Assembly: GCA_964534565.1 (NCBI GenBank)
Contig: CAZHON010000001.1
Location: forward strand, 1 to 64,000
DNA: 64,000 nucleotides
From: CAZHON01 sp964534565
GTDB taxonomy: Bacteria; Patescibacteriota; Gracilibacteria; Peribacterales; Peribacteraceae
Direction of reading: 5' to 3'
Shown here in pieces: positions 9,202 to 18,615 of this stretch (its first letter is position 1; each line of letters opens with the position of its first letter). The notes under the pieces were generated by a model that saw only the letters and a program-made list of their open reading frames with translations, searched no databases and was not told where the DNA came from. The translations under genes and the position numbers were made by a program.

Positions 9202-10299
9202 CTAGGCGCGGAGGAGTGCCTCGTATCTCTCTACCATCGTCTCGACGGAGAACAATTTTTCAGCCGTAGAGCGCCCCTCGGTGGCAATGGACGCACGCAA
9301 GGAGCTGTCTGCGCACAGGCGCGTGATTCCCTGTTGCAAAGCATCACTATTCCCTGCACGGATGATTAAGGAATTTTTCTTATCTTCCAGATAACCCGCA
9401 ATGCCACAGGCATCGGTCACAATCACAGGCGTGCCACAGGCCATCGCCTCGGCTGCAACCATTCCGAATGGATCATGTTGAGTCGAGGGCAGCACGAACA
9501 TGTCGCAGCTGCGATAGAAGTCCGCGACGCTGTCGACGGACGGGACGAAAGCAGTGCGTTCAAAAACTCCAAGCTTGTGTGCAAGCTGCAGCAATTCTTT
9601 GTGTTTGGGTCCCGTTCCTACAATCGAAAGTTTGATGGCCGGCAGTTTTGCCGCAGCGCGCAGCAGTACATCTACGCCTTTATCGTCGCTCAAACGCGCA
9701 ACGCAGCCGACATGCAGAATGGGTCCGGGCGTGCGTTCAGTCGTTGCCGGAGTGAATGCAGTAAGATCGATGCCATTCGGAATTGGGTGAATGCGTGCGG
9801 AGTTGATTCCGATTGCTTCGTAGAGTTTCTTACTCATCTCGGACACCGTTACAACATGTGCGAGGTCGCTCTGTTTTTTGAACAGCGGTAGCCATGGATT
9901 TTTTGTCAGCCATCTACCGATACGATCGTGCTCAATCCACATCACCTTCGCGCCCGCTCCCACTGCATCATTCGTCAGCAATAATTTTTCTGAAAAGGAG
10001 AGCATGCAAATCGCATCCAAATTTCGAAATTGTGTGAGCAGCGCACGCAGTCGTTGTTGCATGGTTTTCTTCTGCCACAAGAAACTGACCGCTCCCCATT
10101 TTGTGACGGGCGGCGGCCCGATTTGCCACTCCACAGCGGGGATTCCATGCTCTTTGCAGAGCCCGAGCAGAACCGGACAACTGCCTGCAAAAGCCACCGC
10201 ATGGCCCTTTGCGATCAATCCTTGCATCAGGCTGACTGTCTGTCGTTCGGCACCGCCAAGACGGCTTTCCAGTGGGAAGCGGGTAAAGAGGATTTTCAC
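9202..10299 (-). CDS. GT4-family glycosyltransferase
   Basis: 365 aa. It begins with the GT-B entry motif KILFTRFPLESRLGGAER and carries the C-terminal GT4 signature: VVTVSEMSKK, PNGIDLTAF, SIVGTGP, and the EAMACGTPVI segment that binds nucleotide sugar. It probably transfers a sugar to a lipid or polysaccharide acceptor at the inner face of the membrane. The frame is open to 10431, but the GTG at 10299 is chosen because the extended -10 TGC-TATACT ends 6 nt before it and the extra codons overlap the next gene. Acceptor and donor unknown. Confidence 0.85.
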   Translation of the reverse strand: MKILFTRFPLESRLGGAERQTVSLMQGLIAKGHAVAFAGSCPVLLGLCKEHGIPAVEWQIGPPPVTKWGAVSFLWQKKTMQQRLRALLTQFRNLDAICMLSFSEKLLLTNDAVGAGAKVMWIEHDRIGRWLTKNPWLPLFKKQSDLAHVVTVSEMSKKLYEAIGINSARIHPIPNGIDLTAFTPATTERTPGPILHVGCVARLSDDKGVDVLLRAAAKLPAIKLSIVGTGPKHKELLQLAHKLGVFERTAFVPSVDSVADFYRSCDMFVLPSTQHDPFGMVAAEAMACGTPVIVTDACGIAGYLEDKKNSLIIRAGNSDALQQGITRLCADSSLRASIATEGRSTAEKLFSVETMVERYEALLRA

Positions 10300-10376
10300 C
10301 AACGCAGTATAGCAAAACGGCTCGTTGTAGGTTGGTACAACGAGCGGTGTTTTTGGCCCATGACACGCGTTCTCGT

Positions 10377-10727
10377 TTAGAGAAGTTTTGTCAGGAAGAC
10401 GATCGTTGCGAGGGCGGCACTGCCTGCGCACATCAGCAGCACACTCAGGAAAACTCTTCCTTGTGAGTGCGCACGCCTGATTCCCACGATGACGGGGATC
10501 GCAATGTCAAAGAGGAATGTCCAACTTGCGGCAATCGCGATCGTTCCGCGATCGACCAGCGGTTGCAAGTTTGGGACGAGCCACGCAAGCCCCGAAGAAA
10601 AGAGAAAACAAATGAACGTCACACCGGCCGGAAGGAGAAACCCTCCCAGAATCCACAACTGATTTATGCTCGGAGTGACTTGTTTGGCGCTCCCTTTCCA
10701 GGGGTCTGGAGGTGGGTGATTGGACAT
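10377..10727 (-). CDS. Small membrane protein
   Basis: 116 aa (MSNHPPPDPW...), not recognised. After a Pro-rich cytosolic start it has about three predicted membrane helices. The ATG at 10727 is preferred over upstream starts because a clear AGGAGGA Shine-Dalgarno lies 7 nt before it. It resembles the neighbour at 10898-11221 in size and topology, so the two may be a pair. Confidence 0.65.
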   Translation of the reverse strand: MSNHPPPDPWKGSAKQVTPSINQLWILGGFLLPAGVTFICFLFSSGLAWLVPNLQPLVDRGTIAIAASWTFLFDIAIPVIVGIRRAHSQGRVFLSVLLMCAGSAALATIVFLTKLL

Positions 10728-10833
10728 CGAATGTCCTCCTAAAAGATGGTGAAAAAGGGTCAGAAACGCAGACAGACTATCATAATTACATTGTGTCAAT
10801 TAGGTGTTCGGAAGCGTTTTAAGTACGACAATA

Positions 10834-10859
10834 CGCCTATCTCCCCATTGAGATAGGCG
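10834..10859. terminator. Hairpin between the two small membrane-protein genes
   Basis: Perfect 10-bp stem CGCCTATCTC / GAGATAGGCG with a 6-nt loop. There is no strong U-tract on the minus strand, so it may be a weak terminator or mRNA-processing hairpin between the genes at 10898 and 10377. Confidence 0.4.
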
Positions 10860-10897
10860 CCGAGTTTTTCGTTCAGTCTTCCATGAGAGTCGACAAC

Positions 10898-11221
10898 TTA
10901 CGTCTTTGCCAGGATCACCAGTACCCCCAGGACGAGAGTGCAGCTGATGAGAAAGCTGCCCATTGAATCTCGGATTTCCCGATCTCCCGTGCTGAAGGAA
11001 CCTAAGAGGTAGCCACATGCGCCAACCTCAAAGACGATGCTGAGAATGAATCCAATGGTGCGAGACCATTCCCACAAGCTTACGCCTGTCGGCGTTTGTC
11101 CGAACACGAAGTGTGCGATGAGCACGGGGATAAATGAAATCCCGATGCACAGAAATGGAGTGGCGATTCCGACGAGGAAAAGCAATCCGACAATACTGGA
11201 TTGTTCCGTTTTGAGACGCAT
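10898..11221 (-). CDS. Small membrane protein
   Basis: 107 aa with three predicted membrane helices (SIVGLLFLVGIATPFLCIG, TIGFILSIVFEVGACGYLLG, LISCTLVLGVLVILA). Not recognised. It is preceded by a GGGAG Shine-Dalgarno 9 nt before the ATG, unlike most genes here. Same strand and similar architecture to 10377-10727. Confidence 0.6.
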   Translation of the reverse strand: MRLKTEQSSIVGLLFLVGIATPFLCIGISFIPVLIAHFVFGQTPTGVSLWEWSRTIGFILSIVFEVGACGYLLGSFSTGDREIRDSMGSFLISCTLVLGVLVILAKT

Positions 11222-11303
11222 GATGCGTGTCTCCCTATGAAATGAATGAAGCGGTGAAAAACTATGATCAGTATATCAAACTTTACATTCTCTACTAGTG
11301 CAT

Positions 11304-11681
11304 TTACGCACTCCATTCATGCAAAATCTCAAAGATCTTATTTGGAGTCCTCTCCCCGTCCCACGTCGAACATACAAAATCCTCTGCACCTGCCGCCTTT
11401 GCTTCGTCGATATTTTCCTGTTGTTCGCTGCTGCTGACTAGCACCACATGTGCGCTGGGATTTTTTGTTTTCAATGCCTTGATGATTGCGGGTCCATTTT
11501 GCGATGGAATGTAATAATCGATGAATGCAAATCCGATGTCGGGATGTTTCTCAATAAGTTCAAGCGCCTGTTCCGTCGTCTCTGCCACCAACACTTCACC
11601 GGGCCATTTTGCATGATGAAGCAGTCCATGCAGGAGCATGCGTTTTGCAGCTGAGTCGTCGGCAATGAGAAAGGGGTGCAT
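11304..11681 (-). CDS. Stand-alone receiver (CheY-like) domain protein
   Basis: 125 aa covering just one response-regulator receiver domain. The acidic pair is in FLIADDSA and the phospho-acceptor Asp in FAFIDYYIPSQNGP. The conserved Thr/Ser is in VVLVSSSE. The usual invariant Lys (K-P after beta5) is missing: the segment reads AGAEDFVCSTWDGE. No output domain and no histidine kinase is adjacent. TACCCT lies 6 nt before the ATG. It may be an unusual signalling or pseudo-receiver protein. Confidence 0.82.
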   Translation of the reverse strand: MHPFLIADDSAAKRMLLHGLLHHAKWPGEVLVAETTEQALELIEKHPDIGFAFIDYYIPSQNGPAIIKALKTKNPSAHVVLVSSSEQQENIDEAKAAGAEDFVCSTWDGERTPNKIFEILHEWSA

Positions 11682-11693
11682 GAGGATAGGGTA

Positions 11694-13043
11694 TCAAATA
11701 TTCCACGTTTCCCCACGCCAATGAATCTTTCGTTCGTTGGTCGTTTGACCCATCGTCTTCGCTTCGTACCCCATACAGGCTGCCATCGCGATCAATTCGT
11801 CCGCTTGCTGCTGATTTTCGACCACACACATGAATCCCACACCACGATTCCATTGTTCCGTTGCCGTTCGATTGTTCACAAGGAACGAGCCGTCTGCCTT
11901 CGGATGTTGTTGTGCCAACTCCATCAACCGAGGAATGCCAGCGGGGTCCGGGAACACGGTGTCCAACTGCAATCCGACATCCATTCCTTTGGGGATCATG
12001 CGCTTTCCTTTTAATGGAACGCCGCCTCCGCTGATATGCGCACAGGCAACTAAGGGGATATTCACCGCTCCATCTACCCCTCCTTGTGCTTCGTAAATCA
12101 ACGGAGAATAGATTGTTGAAGGAGTCAGAAGCATTTCAGTTTCTTCAGGGAATTCTTTGTGCCATGGAAGCTGAATCTGCTCAACAACATTCGATCCGGG
12201 GAACATATCGTCTAAAAATCGGTTTATTCTTTCTCCCGTCAGCGCAACTTCGAGGCGATCTCGAATGATGTCAGTTGTATCTCGCATCGGTTGATCCTCT
12301 GGCATGGAGAGCGCCATGTCATCGAGCAATAGGGAATCAAATTTCTTGCGAAAAATTGCTGCGATGTGTGCCTCTTTCGATCCTTCATTTCCATGTCTTG
12401 CGATGTATGCATTTTCCAAAATTTTGCGTGCACGTGTCAGCCCATTACTGCGAATGGATTTTTCACGTAACCCGACAACAACTTGTCCGGGCTTTAGCTT
12501 TGATCCGTCAATCAACTTGTCCGGATTCGTTAACGTCAAAGCAGTCATGTCCCAGTTGAGACGATTCTTTCCAATGCCCGGAGTACGATGTCCCAATTCA
12601 GCCGTTTCACCGTTTACTAAAGCGAATCGACCTTTTCGACATGCTTCCTCCTGACCCTTTGCCAAAGCAGCGGTGAATTTTGCATCGTCAGCAGAGCTTA
12701 AATTCAAAGAGTTCGTCACCGCCAATGTAAATCGTCCGGTGCGCGCGTTGTCATCGACCACCATGGCACTGGCATCGAATGCAAGGCTCTCAAAAAATCG
12801 ATGATCCCCTGTTTCGTGAAACAGTCGCTCCGCTAACTCGGGTTTGGTGCCTGTGCCATCGCTGTTGTTTGACAGTGTGTAACCGTGGGCATCGAACTGC
12901 CCCTCGATTGTGGTTGTCAGGCGGGAGGTAGGGTGAAATCGAGCATCCGGGAAATTCGTACGAGAAGACTGGATGACACCTTCAAAGGTGGCACCTGCAT
13001 TCTCCTTGGCGTCGATGACAACGGCTGATGGGGATTCTGGCAT
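11694..13043 (-). CDS. purM: Divergent PurM-like AIR synthase
   Basis: 449 aa, longer than the usual ~345. PurM signatures in order: SDGTGTKPELAERLF (substrate loop), AMVVDDNARTG, ALVNGETAELGHR, GLREKSIRSNGLTRARK, LLTPSTIYSPLI, CAHISGGGVPLKGKRMIP and WNRGVGFMCVV. This is the PurM ATP-grasp-like fold that makes aminoimidazole ribotide from FGAM with ATP. The N-terminal 50 residues and several loops are atypical. No other de novo purine gene adjoins it, but the divergent purA at 18889 has the same ~22-nt start region (TAGCAT box 9 nt before ATG). Assignment to PurM superfamily is firm; the exact substrate is less sure. Confidence 0.72.
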   Translation of the reverse strand: MPESPSAVVIDAKENAGATFEGVIQSSRTNFPDARFHPTSRLTTTIEGQFDAHGYTLSNNSDGTGTKPELAERLFHETGDHRFFESLAFDASAMVVDDNARTGRFTLAVTNSLNLSSADDAKFTAALAKGQEEACRKGRFALVNGETAELGHRTPGIGKNRLNWDMTALTLTNPDKLIDGSKLKPGQVVVGLREKSIRSNGLTRARKILENAYIARHGNEGSKEAHIAAIFRKKFDSLLLDDMALSMPEDQPMRDTTDIIRDRLEVALTGERINRFLDDMFPGSNVVEQIQLPWHKEFPEETEMLLTPSTIYSPLIYEAQGGVDGAVNIPLVACAHISGGGVPLKGKRMIPKGMDVGLQLDTVFPDPAGIPRLMELAQQHPKADGSFLVNNRTATEQWNRGVGFMCVVENQQQADELIAMAACMGYEAKTMGQTTNERKIHWRGETWNI

Positions 13044-13086
13044 AGGAGGCGGATGCTACTCCGCTCCCGTATTTCGCCAAGAGTAT

Positions 13087-13386
13087 TTACTGCATTAAAT
13101 TGTCCAAATTCTGCAGTGTTCCGCTCAGGTTTTGTGGTGAGATTGGTTCACCGGGAGAAAATACCTGCACCCGGCGTTCGATATCTCCATTTGGAGCACG
13201 TACCAAATCGATCACTGTTCGAATGCGGCCATGTCCTTGCTCAATCTGCTTCACCAGTGCTGGGTCATGACGTCCCCCCACATCGTTTGTAAGCTTGAGA
13301 TGTGCTGGCTGTTCGACTTCAGGGAAAGGCTGCAGACCGGCAGTCTGTTTTTCGAATGCCAATTTATCGAGATCGTCACGACGCAT
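13087..13386 (-). CDS. Hypothetical protein
   Basis: 99 aa, charged and soluble, starting MRRDDLDKLAFEK. No family recognised. CATACT lies 8 nt before the ATG, fitting the leaderless pattern. It sits 44 nt upstream of purM on the same strand and may be co-transcribed with it. Confidence 0.5.
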   Translation of the reverse strand: MRRDDLDKLAFEKQTAGLQPFPEVEQPAHLKLTNDVGGRHDPALVKQIEQGHGRIRTVIDLVRAPNGDIERRVQVFSPGEPISPQNLSGTLQNLDNLMQ

Positions 13387-13427
13387 AGAGAATCAGTATG
13401 TAACGTTTACTTTACAAAATCAAGATC

Positions 13428-14729
13428 TTATTTCCTCACAATCTTCTCCTGCCCGCCCATGTATGGACGAAGCGCCTTCGGAATCGTGATGGAGCCGTCT
13501 GCATTCTGATGATTCTCCAAGACCGGAATCAGAATACGAGGAGATGCGATGCACGTATTGTTCAACGTGTGGACGAATTGCTTCTTACCATCAGCATCCG
13601 TGTACTTCATGTTCAAGCGACGTGATTGGAAGTCGTAGAATGTGGAGCAGCTGTGCGTCTCACCGTATCCGTTGCGTGATGGCATCCATGTTTCGATGTC
13701 GTTCTTGTACACCTGTCCGCGTCCCATATCGCCCGTACACACGTCGACCACGCGGTAGGGAAGTTCGAGTGCCTGCAGCACATCTTCCGCATTCTGCAGA
13801 ATCTCTGCATGCATTTTTTCGCTGACGGCAGGGCTCGCCTCGCAGAGGATCACTTGTTCTACTTTCAAAATTTGGTGCACGCGATAGAGACCCTTCGTGT
13901 CCTTTCCATACGTTCCTGCCTCTCGGCGGAAACCATTGGAGAAGCCTGCGAATTTCTTGGGAAGATCCTTCAATTCCAACACTTCCCCACTGTGGTAACT
14001 CGTCACAGGAACTTCTGCAGTACCGATCAAGAAGAGTTCGTCGCTTTCGACTGCTCCACCTTTTTCTTTCTGCACACCGACTGCGTATGCCTGCTCTTCG
14101 CCGCCTGGGAAGTAACTCGTCCCCATCATCGCGTCGTAGTTGGCGAGTGCGGGAGGGTTGATCTGTGTGAAGCCACGCTTGTGCAATAAATCGAGCGTGA
14201 ACATATGAATCGCCATCTCCAAACGAGCTCCATCACCCTTCAGAATGAAGAAGCGGGAACCTCCCACTTTCACACCGCGAGGAATGTCGATGATGTCCAA
14301 GTCCTCTCCCAATGCGACGTGATCCTTCGCTTCGAAATCGAACGTGCGGATCGTTCCATGCTTTCGAATCTCCACGTTCTCGGTGTCATCTTTTCCCACA
14401 GGAACGCGATCGAGAGGGATCGATGGAATCTGTAATTGCATTTCACTCCATGCGCTGTCCACGCGCGTCAGTTCTTCCTCTTTCTCTTTCATGCGATCGC
14501 CAAGTGCCTTCATATCTGCAACGGCCTGATCTTTTTCGGCACCCTTCATCTGCGGAATGCTCTTACTCACGCTGTTCTTTTCAGCGCGCATTGTTTCGAC
14601 AAAATTCACCAGCTCGCGGCGCAGTTCATCGAGCTTGAGGAAACCGTCGATATCAACGTTCACACGCTTCTTCTTTGCAGCGTCGGCATAGGCAGCAGGT
14701 CGGGCGCGGAGGTCTTGGAGGTCGATCAT
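13428..14729 (-). CDS. serS: Seryl-tRNA synthetase
   Basis: 433-aa class II synthetase charging tRNA-Ser. The N-terminal MIDLQDLRARP start and the long antiparallel coiled-coil tRNA-binding arm (residues ~30-105) are typical. Motif 2 (GFRREAGTYGKDTKGLYRVHQ) and motif 3 near the C-terminus (NNTCIASPRILIPVLEN) are present. The ATG at 14729 is chosen because it matches the family N-terminus and TATCCT lies 8 nt before it; the frame extends upstream to 14765. Confidence 0.95.
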   Translation of the reverse strand: MIDLQDLRARPAAYADAAKKKRVNVDIDGFLKLDELRRELVNFVETMRAEKNSVSKSIPQMKGAEKDQAVADMKALGDRMKEKEEELTRVDSAWSEMQLQIPSIPLDRVPVGKDDTENVEIRKHGTIRTFDFEAKDHVALGEDLDIIDIPRGVKVGGSRFFILKGDGARLEMAIHMFTLDLLHKRGFTQINPPALANYDAMMGTSYFPGGEEQAYAVGVQKEKGGAVESDELFLIGTAEVPVTSYHSGEVLELKDLPKKFAGFSNGFRREAGTYGKDTKGLYRVHQILKVEQVILCEASPAVSEKMHAEILQNAEDVLQALELPYRVVDVCTGDMGRGQVYKNDIETWMPSRNGYGETHSCSTFYDFQSRRLNMKYTDADGKKQFVHTLNNTCIASPRILIPVLENHQNADGSITIPKALRPYMGGQEKIVRK

Positions 14730-14776
14730 ATGGAGGGAGGATAGCGTGAGAAGATTTGTTCGCACAGAGCGATTCG

Positions 14777-15301
14777 TTAGCTAAGGATATGGCTTATCGC
14801 CTGTCTGCAGCGTTCTTCAAGTGCGTGGAAACGTTCTTGTAATACCAATATCCCATTTTTACCTTCTGCAATTTTTTCCCAGAGTTTCTGAGATCGAAGA
14901 CTGTATGCATGACGGAGTGCCATGATGCGTTGGTCTATGGGCAACTGGCTCAAAATGAATTCGGACCATTCTGCCCCCAATCGCATTTCTCCAGATTGCA
15001 CACCAAGTTGTTTCAATTCCGCCTCCTGTGGACTGAGAACTTTTCCTTCAGGAAAAGAAATCGGTGCTTTGATGGAAATGTCGATAACACCCTCTTGCTC
15101 GCCACGAATTTTTTCATCTCCATTGAGCAGGAAAAACCGAACATAGGAAGCGCGCGCCGCTTGAACAAGCATAAGATCGATCGTGTCTTCTACGTCGATT
15201 CTTTCATCCGGAGTATTTCGAATAGCCTGCGCTGCAGATTCCTTTGCAGCAAGAAATGCAGACTCGCGTTCAAGTTCGGCCGGATCAGTGATGAGATCCA
15301 T
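14777..15301 (-). CDS. Hypothetical protein
   Basis: 174 aa, acidic, largely helical, no membrane segment or signal peptide. Not recognised. A TATAGT box lies 5 nt before its ATG. It ends 47 nt upstream of serS on the same strand. Confidence 0.6.
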   Translation of the reverse strand: MDLITDPAELERESAFLAAKESAAQAIRNTPDERIDVEDTIDLMLVQAARASYVRFFLLNGDEKIRGEQEGVIDISIKAPISFPEGKVLSPQEAELKQLGVQSGEMRLGAEWSEFILSQLPIDQRIMALRHAYSLRSQKLWEKIAEGKNGILVLQERFHALEERCRQAISHILS

Positions 15302-15362
15302 AGTTAACTATATGAACACAAAAATAGGTATGTTGGCAAGTATGTAGAACGGTGTTTTTGGC

Positions 15363-16427
15363 TTATATATCGCAATCCGGCAGAATCATTACTCTTTCCT
15401 TTGCCGTCGTCTTCAGCTCAGGACCATCAGCCACACTTTTGGCGATCTTCTCTGCTCCGTGACGGACCGCTTCGGCATGATCGGGAGTCCGCTGGATCAG
15501 CATCGATTCAGCTGAATTTTTGCCAAGGAACAGAATGATATTTGCAATTTTCTTGCGCGTTTCATGATCCAATCGACCCAAAGCGCGTTCAACAATAGTG
15601 CTGTCTACACGAACAGTACGAGAAACGGTATCGACGTAATCACCGAACGTTTTTTGTACATTTGCATTGAAAACTGCCTCAAAGAAAAATCGTATTTTCG
15701 AAATAATATGTTTATGGTCGTCGGTTTCCTCTGCATCGAAATCAACGTCCAGACTTTTTGCAAGAAGTGCAGAATCTTGCAGCAGAACGTCTGGCAATGC
15801 CCATGCCAATTGCTCGTCTTCCGCTACCAATGCTTGCGCAAATTTTTCCTTTGTTCTTTGAGATTCTTCAAACGTGACTTCTTCTCGCTCCTCTGTTTTT
15901 TTCCACTCGGAGAGTGATTGAGGCAAGGTGCCGCTTGCGACAAGCGTTCGTGCAGTTTTTGCGGCTTGTTGGATTTTTCGACGGACGGATTTTGGCTTCT
16001 CTGCATAGCGATCTGTGAGTTGTTCGTAACTAATTCGTGCAAGCACGACGCATTCCTCAGGTGTTATTTTGCTCAAAAGATCCTGCGTTACATGATCCTT
16101 CAGGGTGTAGGTATGTTTCGTTTGTTTCATATGACTAGCAAGCGAGTCATCCGTTGTGGCATTGCTGTACAACGTGTAGGTAAAATAAAAAGAACAATGA
16201 CCGTCGACGTATCTCAATTTTGCGTCGATGGGTCCGATGTATTGCACCATGTCGTCGTCCAACACGGTTGATGGGATATGATTACCGTCTAGAAAATCGA
16301 GCCGATTTCCATAGGTGTCTTGGAGATATTTTAAAATACTGAGCAGCGTCATTTGATACACGTCACTCGCATGTTTTGACTCATTAACGGGGTCCGGTCT
16401 GTCGTCGAAGGAATCGACATTTGGCAT
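15363..16427 (-). CDS. Hypothetical protein
   Basis: 354 aa, soluble and highly charged. The centre (residues ~150-205) is Lys/Glu-rich and probably coiled-coil. No known domain or catalytic motif is recognised. TACACT lies 9 nt before the ATG. It is divergent from uvrB, with an AT-rich 136-bp spacer between them. Confidence 0.6.
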   Translation of the reverse strand: MPNVDSFDDRPDPVNESKHASDVYQMTLLSILKYLQDTYGNRLDFLDGNHIPSTVLDDDMVQYIGPIDAKLRYVDGHCSFYFTYTLYSNATTDDSLASHMKQTKHTYTLKDHVTQDLLSKITPEECVVLARISYEQLTDRYAEKPKSVRRKIQQAAKTARTLVASGTLPQSLSEWKKTEEREEVTFEESQRTKEKFAQALVAEDEQLAWALPDVLLQDSALLAKSLDVDFDAEETDDHKHIISKIRFFFEAVFNANVQKTFGDYVDTVSRTVRVDSTIVERALGRLDHETRKKIANIILFLGKNSAESMLIQRTPDHAEAVRHGAEKIAKSVADGPELKTTAKERVMILPDCDI

Positions 16428-16546
16428 ATTGCGGAGAGTGTAACAGCGCTTCGCACGCGTATTAGTTTTTTATCATAAAATATTTTCTATATTAAGCAAA
16501 TATAGTGGCAATTCTCAACAAAACCCCTCGGCAAGCCCCAAAGTTC

Positions 16547-16555
16547 TGGTATACT
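16547..16555 (+). promoter_or_regulatory. Extended -10 promoter of uvrB
   Basis: TGG-TATACT ends 8 nt before the uvrB ATG, with no Shine-Dalgarno between them. Transcription from this box would begin at or next to the start codon, giving a leaderless mRNA. This is a clear example of the recurring start architecture in this window. Confidence 0.65.
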
Positions 16556-16563
16556 GCCCCGAC

Positions 16564-18543
16564 ATGTTGGAAAAGAAGCCCTTCAAACTCGTAGCCCCTT
16601 GGGAACCGACCGGCGATCAGCCGACGGCGATCAAGCAGCTCGTGGCCGGCCTGAACAAAGGCGAAAAGCACCAGACGCTTTTGGGTGCGACGGGAACAGG
16701 AAAGACATTCACGATGGCGAACATCATTCAACAGGTGCAGCGTCCCACACTCATTCTCGCACACAACAAAACATTGGCTGCGCAGCTGTGCAGTGAGTTC
16801 CAGGGATTCTTCCCGGACAACGCTGTGTCGTACTTCGTGTCGTACTACGACTACTACCAGCCGGAGGCCTACATCCCCCACAGCGATACGTACATCGAGA
16901 AAGACGCGAGCATCAACGAAGAGATTGAGAAGTATCGCCACGCAGCGACGATGAATTTGTTGACGCGTCGCGATGTGCTCATCGTTGCGTCCGTCAGTTG
17001 CATCTACGGTCTTGGAAACGTCGAGAACTACGAAGCGCTCGCGATCACCGTGAAGCGCGGAGAGCAGATGCAGCGCGACAAGTTTTTGCGCCGACTCACC
17101 GACATTCAATATCGCCGCAGCAACATGGAATTCAAGCAGGGAATGGTGCATGCAATGGGTGATACGGTCGAAGTCTTCCCACCTGCCGCAGACACCGTTA
17201 TCCGCATCGAGATGCCATTTGATGAGATTGAAGTGATTCAGGAAGTCGACAGTTTCACGGGAGAGGTTCTGCAGGAACTCAACGAAGTCACGATCTTCCC
17301 AGCAAGCCACAACGTGACGACGAAAGAAAAAATTGATGGAGCCTGTGAGCAGATCATGGCGGAGATGAAAGAGCGCGAGAAAGAATTCGTGAAGATGGGA
17401 GAGCTCGCGAAAGCGGAACGCATTCGCATGCGCACCGAGTACGACATCGAGATGCTCAAAGAGACCGGGTACTGCACCGGTATCGAAAACTACGTTCGCT
17501 ACCTCAACAACGATGGACCGGGCAAACCCCCATCCACTCTTCTCGACTACTTCCCCGATGACTTTTTGTTGATCGTCGATGAGAGTCACATCTCGATTCC
17601 ACAGGTCGGAGGAATGTACGAAGGAAACCGCAGTCGCAAAGTGAACTTGGTGGAATATGGCTTCCGTTTGCCATCCGCACACGACAACCGTCCGCTCAAG
17701 TTCGATGAGTTTGAAGATCGCTGCCCACAGCGCGTGTACGTGTCGGCGACTCCGGGTCCGTACGAATACAAGAACACGCCCGAGAAATTAATCGCACAGC
17801 AGATCATCCGTCCGACGGGACTTCTCGATCCAGTCGTCGTGGTGAAACCGACGAAGCACCAGATCGACGACATCGCGAAGGAGATTGCAGAAACGATTAA
17901 GCGCGGCGAACGCGTGCTTTTGACAACGCTCACAAAGAAGATGGCCGAGGATCTGACAACGTACCTCAGTGAACACGATTACAAAGTCCGTTACCTCCAC
18001 AGTGACGTGCAGACAATGGAGCGCATCGAGGTCTTGCGACAATTGCGCACAGGCGAGATCGATATCATCGTGGGTATCAACCTGCTCCGCGAAGGCTTGG
18101 ACCTTCCAGAGGTCAGTTTTATTGCCATTTTGGATGCCGATAAGCAGGGCTTCCTGCGTTCACGCGATGCCCTCATTCAAACGATCGGTCGCGCTGCCCG
18201 TAATCAGAACGGTCACGTGACGCTCTATGCCGATAAAATGACCGATGCCATGACTGCAGCCATCGGCGAGACGAACCGTCGTCGCAAGATTCAAGAGGAC
18301 TACAACACGAAGCACGGCATCACTCCAAAATCGATCATCAAAGCAGTGCACGACATTGCCGAAGAAGGTCGCAAGTTGGAACTCCGCCGTCCGAAGTACG
18401 ATCACACGAAGATTCCAAAAGACGAGAAGAAGCGCCTGCTTGAAGAGTTGGAAAATCAGATGCAGCTCGCTTCTGAAAATTTGGAATTTGAAAAGGCTGC
18501 AGATTTGAGAGATGAAATCGAGTTGTTAAAACGAGAGATCTAA
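16564..18543 (+). CDS. uvrB: Excinuclease ABC subunit B
   Basis: 659 aa. Damage-loading helicase-like subunit of nucleotide excision repair, partner of UvrA and UvrC. Walker A GATGTGKTFT, the beta-hairpin region with YYDYYQPEAY, the DE-box variant DESHISIPQ, and helicase motif VI (QTIGRAARN) are all visible. The C-terminal UVR coiled-coil motif ends at DEIELLKREI. Length is normal. Immediately after the stop a repeat element and a second in-frame copy of the last codons follow (18508-18612). Confidence 0.96.
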   Translation: MLEKKPFKLVAPWEPTGDQPTAIKQLVAGLNKGEKHQTLLGATGTGKTFTMANIIQQVQRPTLILAHNKTLAAQLCSEFQGFFPDNAVSYFVSYYDYYQPEAYIPHSDTYIEKDASINEEIEKYRHAATMNLLTRRDVLIVASVSCIYGLGNVENYEALAITVKRGEQMQRDKFLRRLTDIQYRRSNMEFKQGMVHAMGDTVEVFPPAADTVIRIEMPFDEIEVIQEVDSFTGEVLQELNEVTIFPASHNVTTKEKIDGACEQIMAEMKEREKEFVKMGELAKAERIRMRTEYDIEMLKETGYCTGIENYVRYLNNDGPGKPPSTLLDYFPDDFLLIVDESHISIPQVGGMYEGNRSRKVNLVEYGFRLPSAHDNRPLKFDEFEDRCPQRVYVSATPGPYEYKNTPEKLIAQQIIRPTGLLDPVVVVKPTKHQIDDIAKEIAETIKRGERVLLTTLTKKMAEDLTTYLSEHDYKVRYLHSDVQTMERIEVLRQLRTGEIDIIVGINLLREGLDLPEVSFIAILDADKQGFLRSRDALIQTIGRAARNQNGHVTLYADKMTDAMTAAIGETNRRRKIQEDYNTKHGITPKSIIKAVHDIAEEGRKLELRRPKYDHTKIPKDEKKRLLEELENQMQLASENLEFEKAADLRDEIELLKREI

Positions 18544-18612
18544 AAAGATTGTCATCCCGAGCGGAGCCGAGGGATGCGTGATGAAATCGAGCTTCTGAAG
18601 CGAGAGATCTGA
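18508..18612 (+). repeat. Duplicated uvrB 3' end split by a short palindromic repeat
   Basis: The uvrB codons for RDEIELLKREI-stop (18508-18543) recur in the same frame at 18577-18612. The copies differ only at synonymous positions (aga/cgt, ttg/ctt, tta/ctg, aaa/aag, taa/tga). Between them lies GTCATCCCGAGCGGAGCCGA-GGGATG, a near-palindrome sharing the GAGCGGAG core with the repeats around the GIY-YIG gene near 36 kb. Confidence 0.8.
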
Positions 18613-18615
18613 TTC

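Noticed and set aside
10299..10431. Upstream extension of the glycosyltransferase to 10431
   Set aside because: It overlaps the next gene, lacks similarity to the GT fold, and the GTG at 10299 has a close extended -10 box.
16492..17682. 396-aa minus-strand ORF
   Set aside because: It lies antisense within uvrB, which has all family motifs; the minus frame is a codon-bias shadow.
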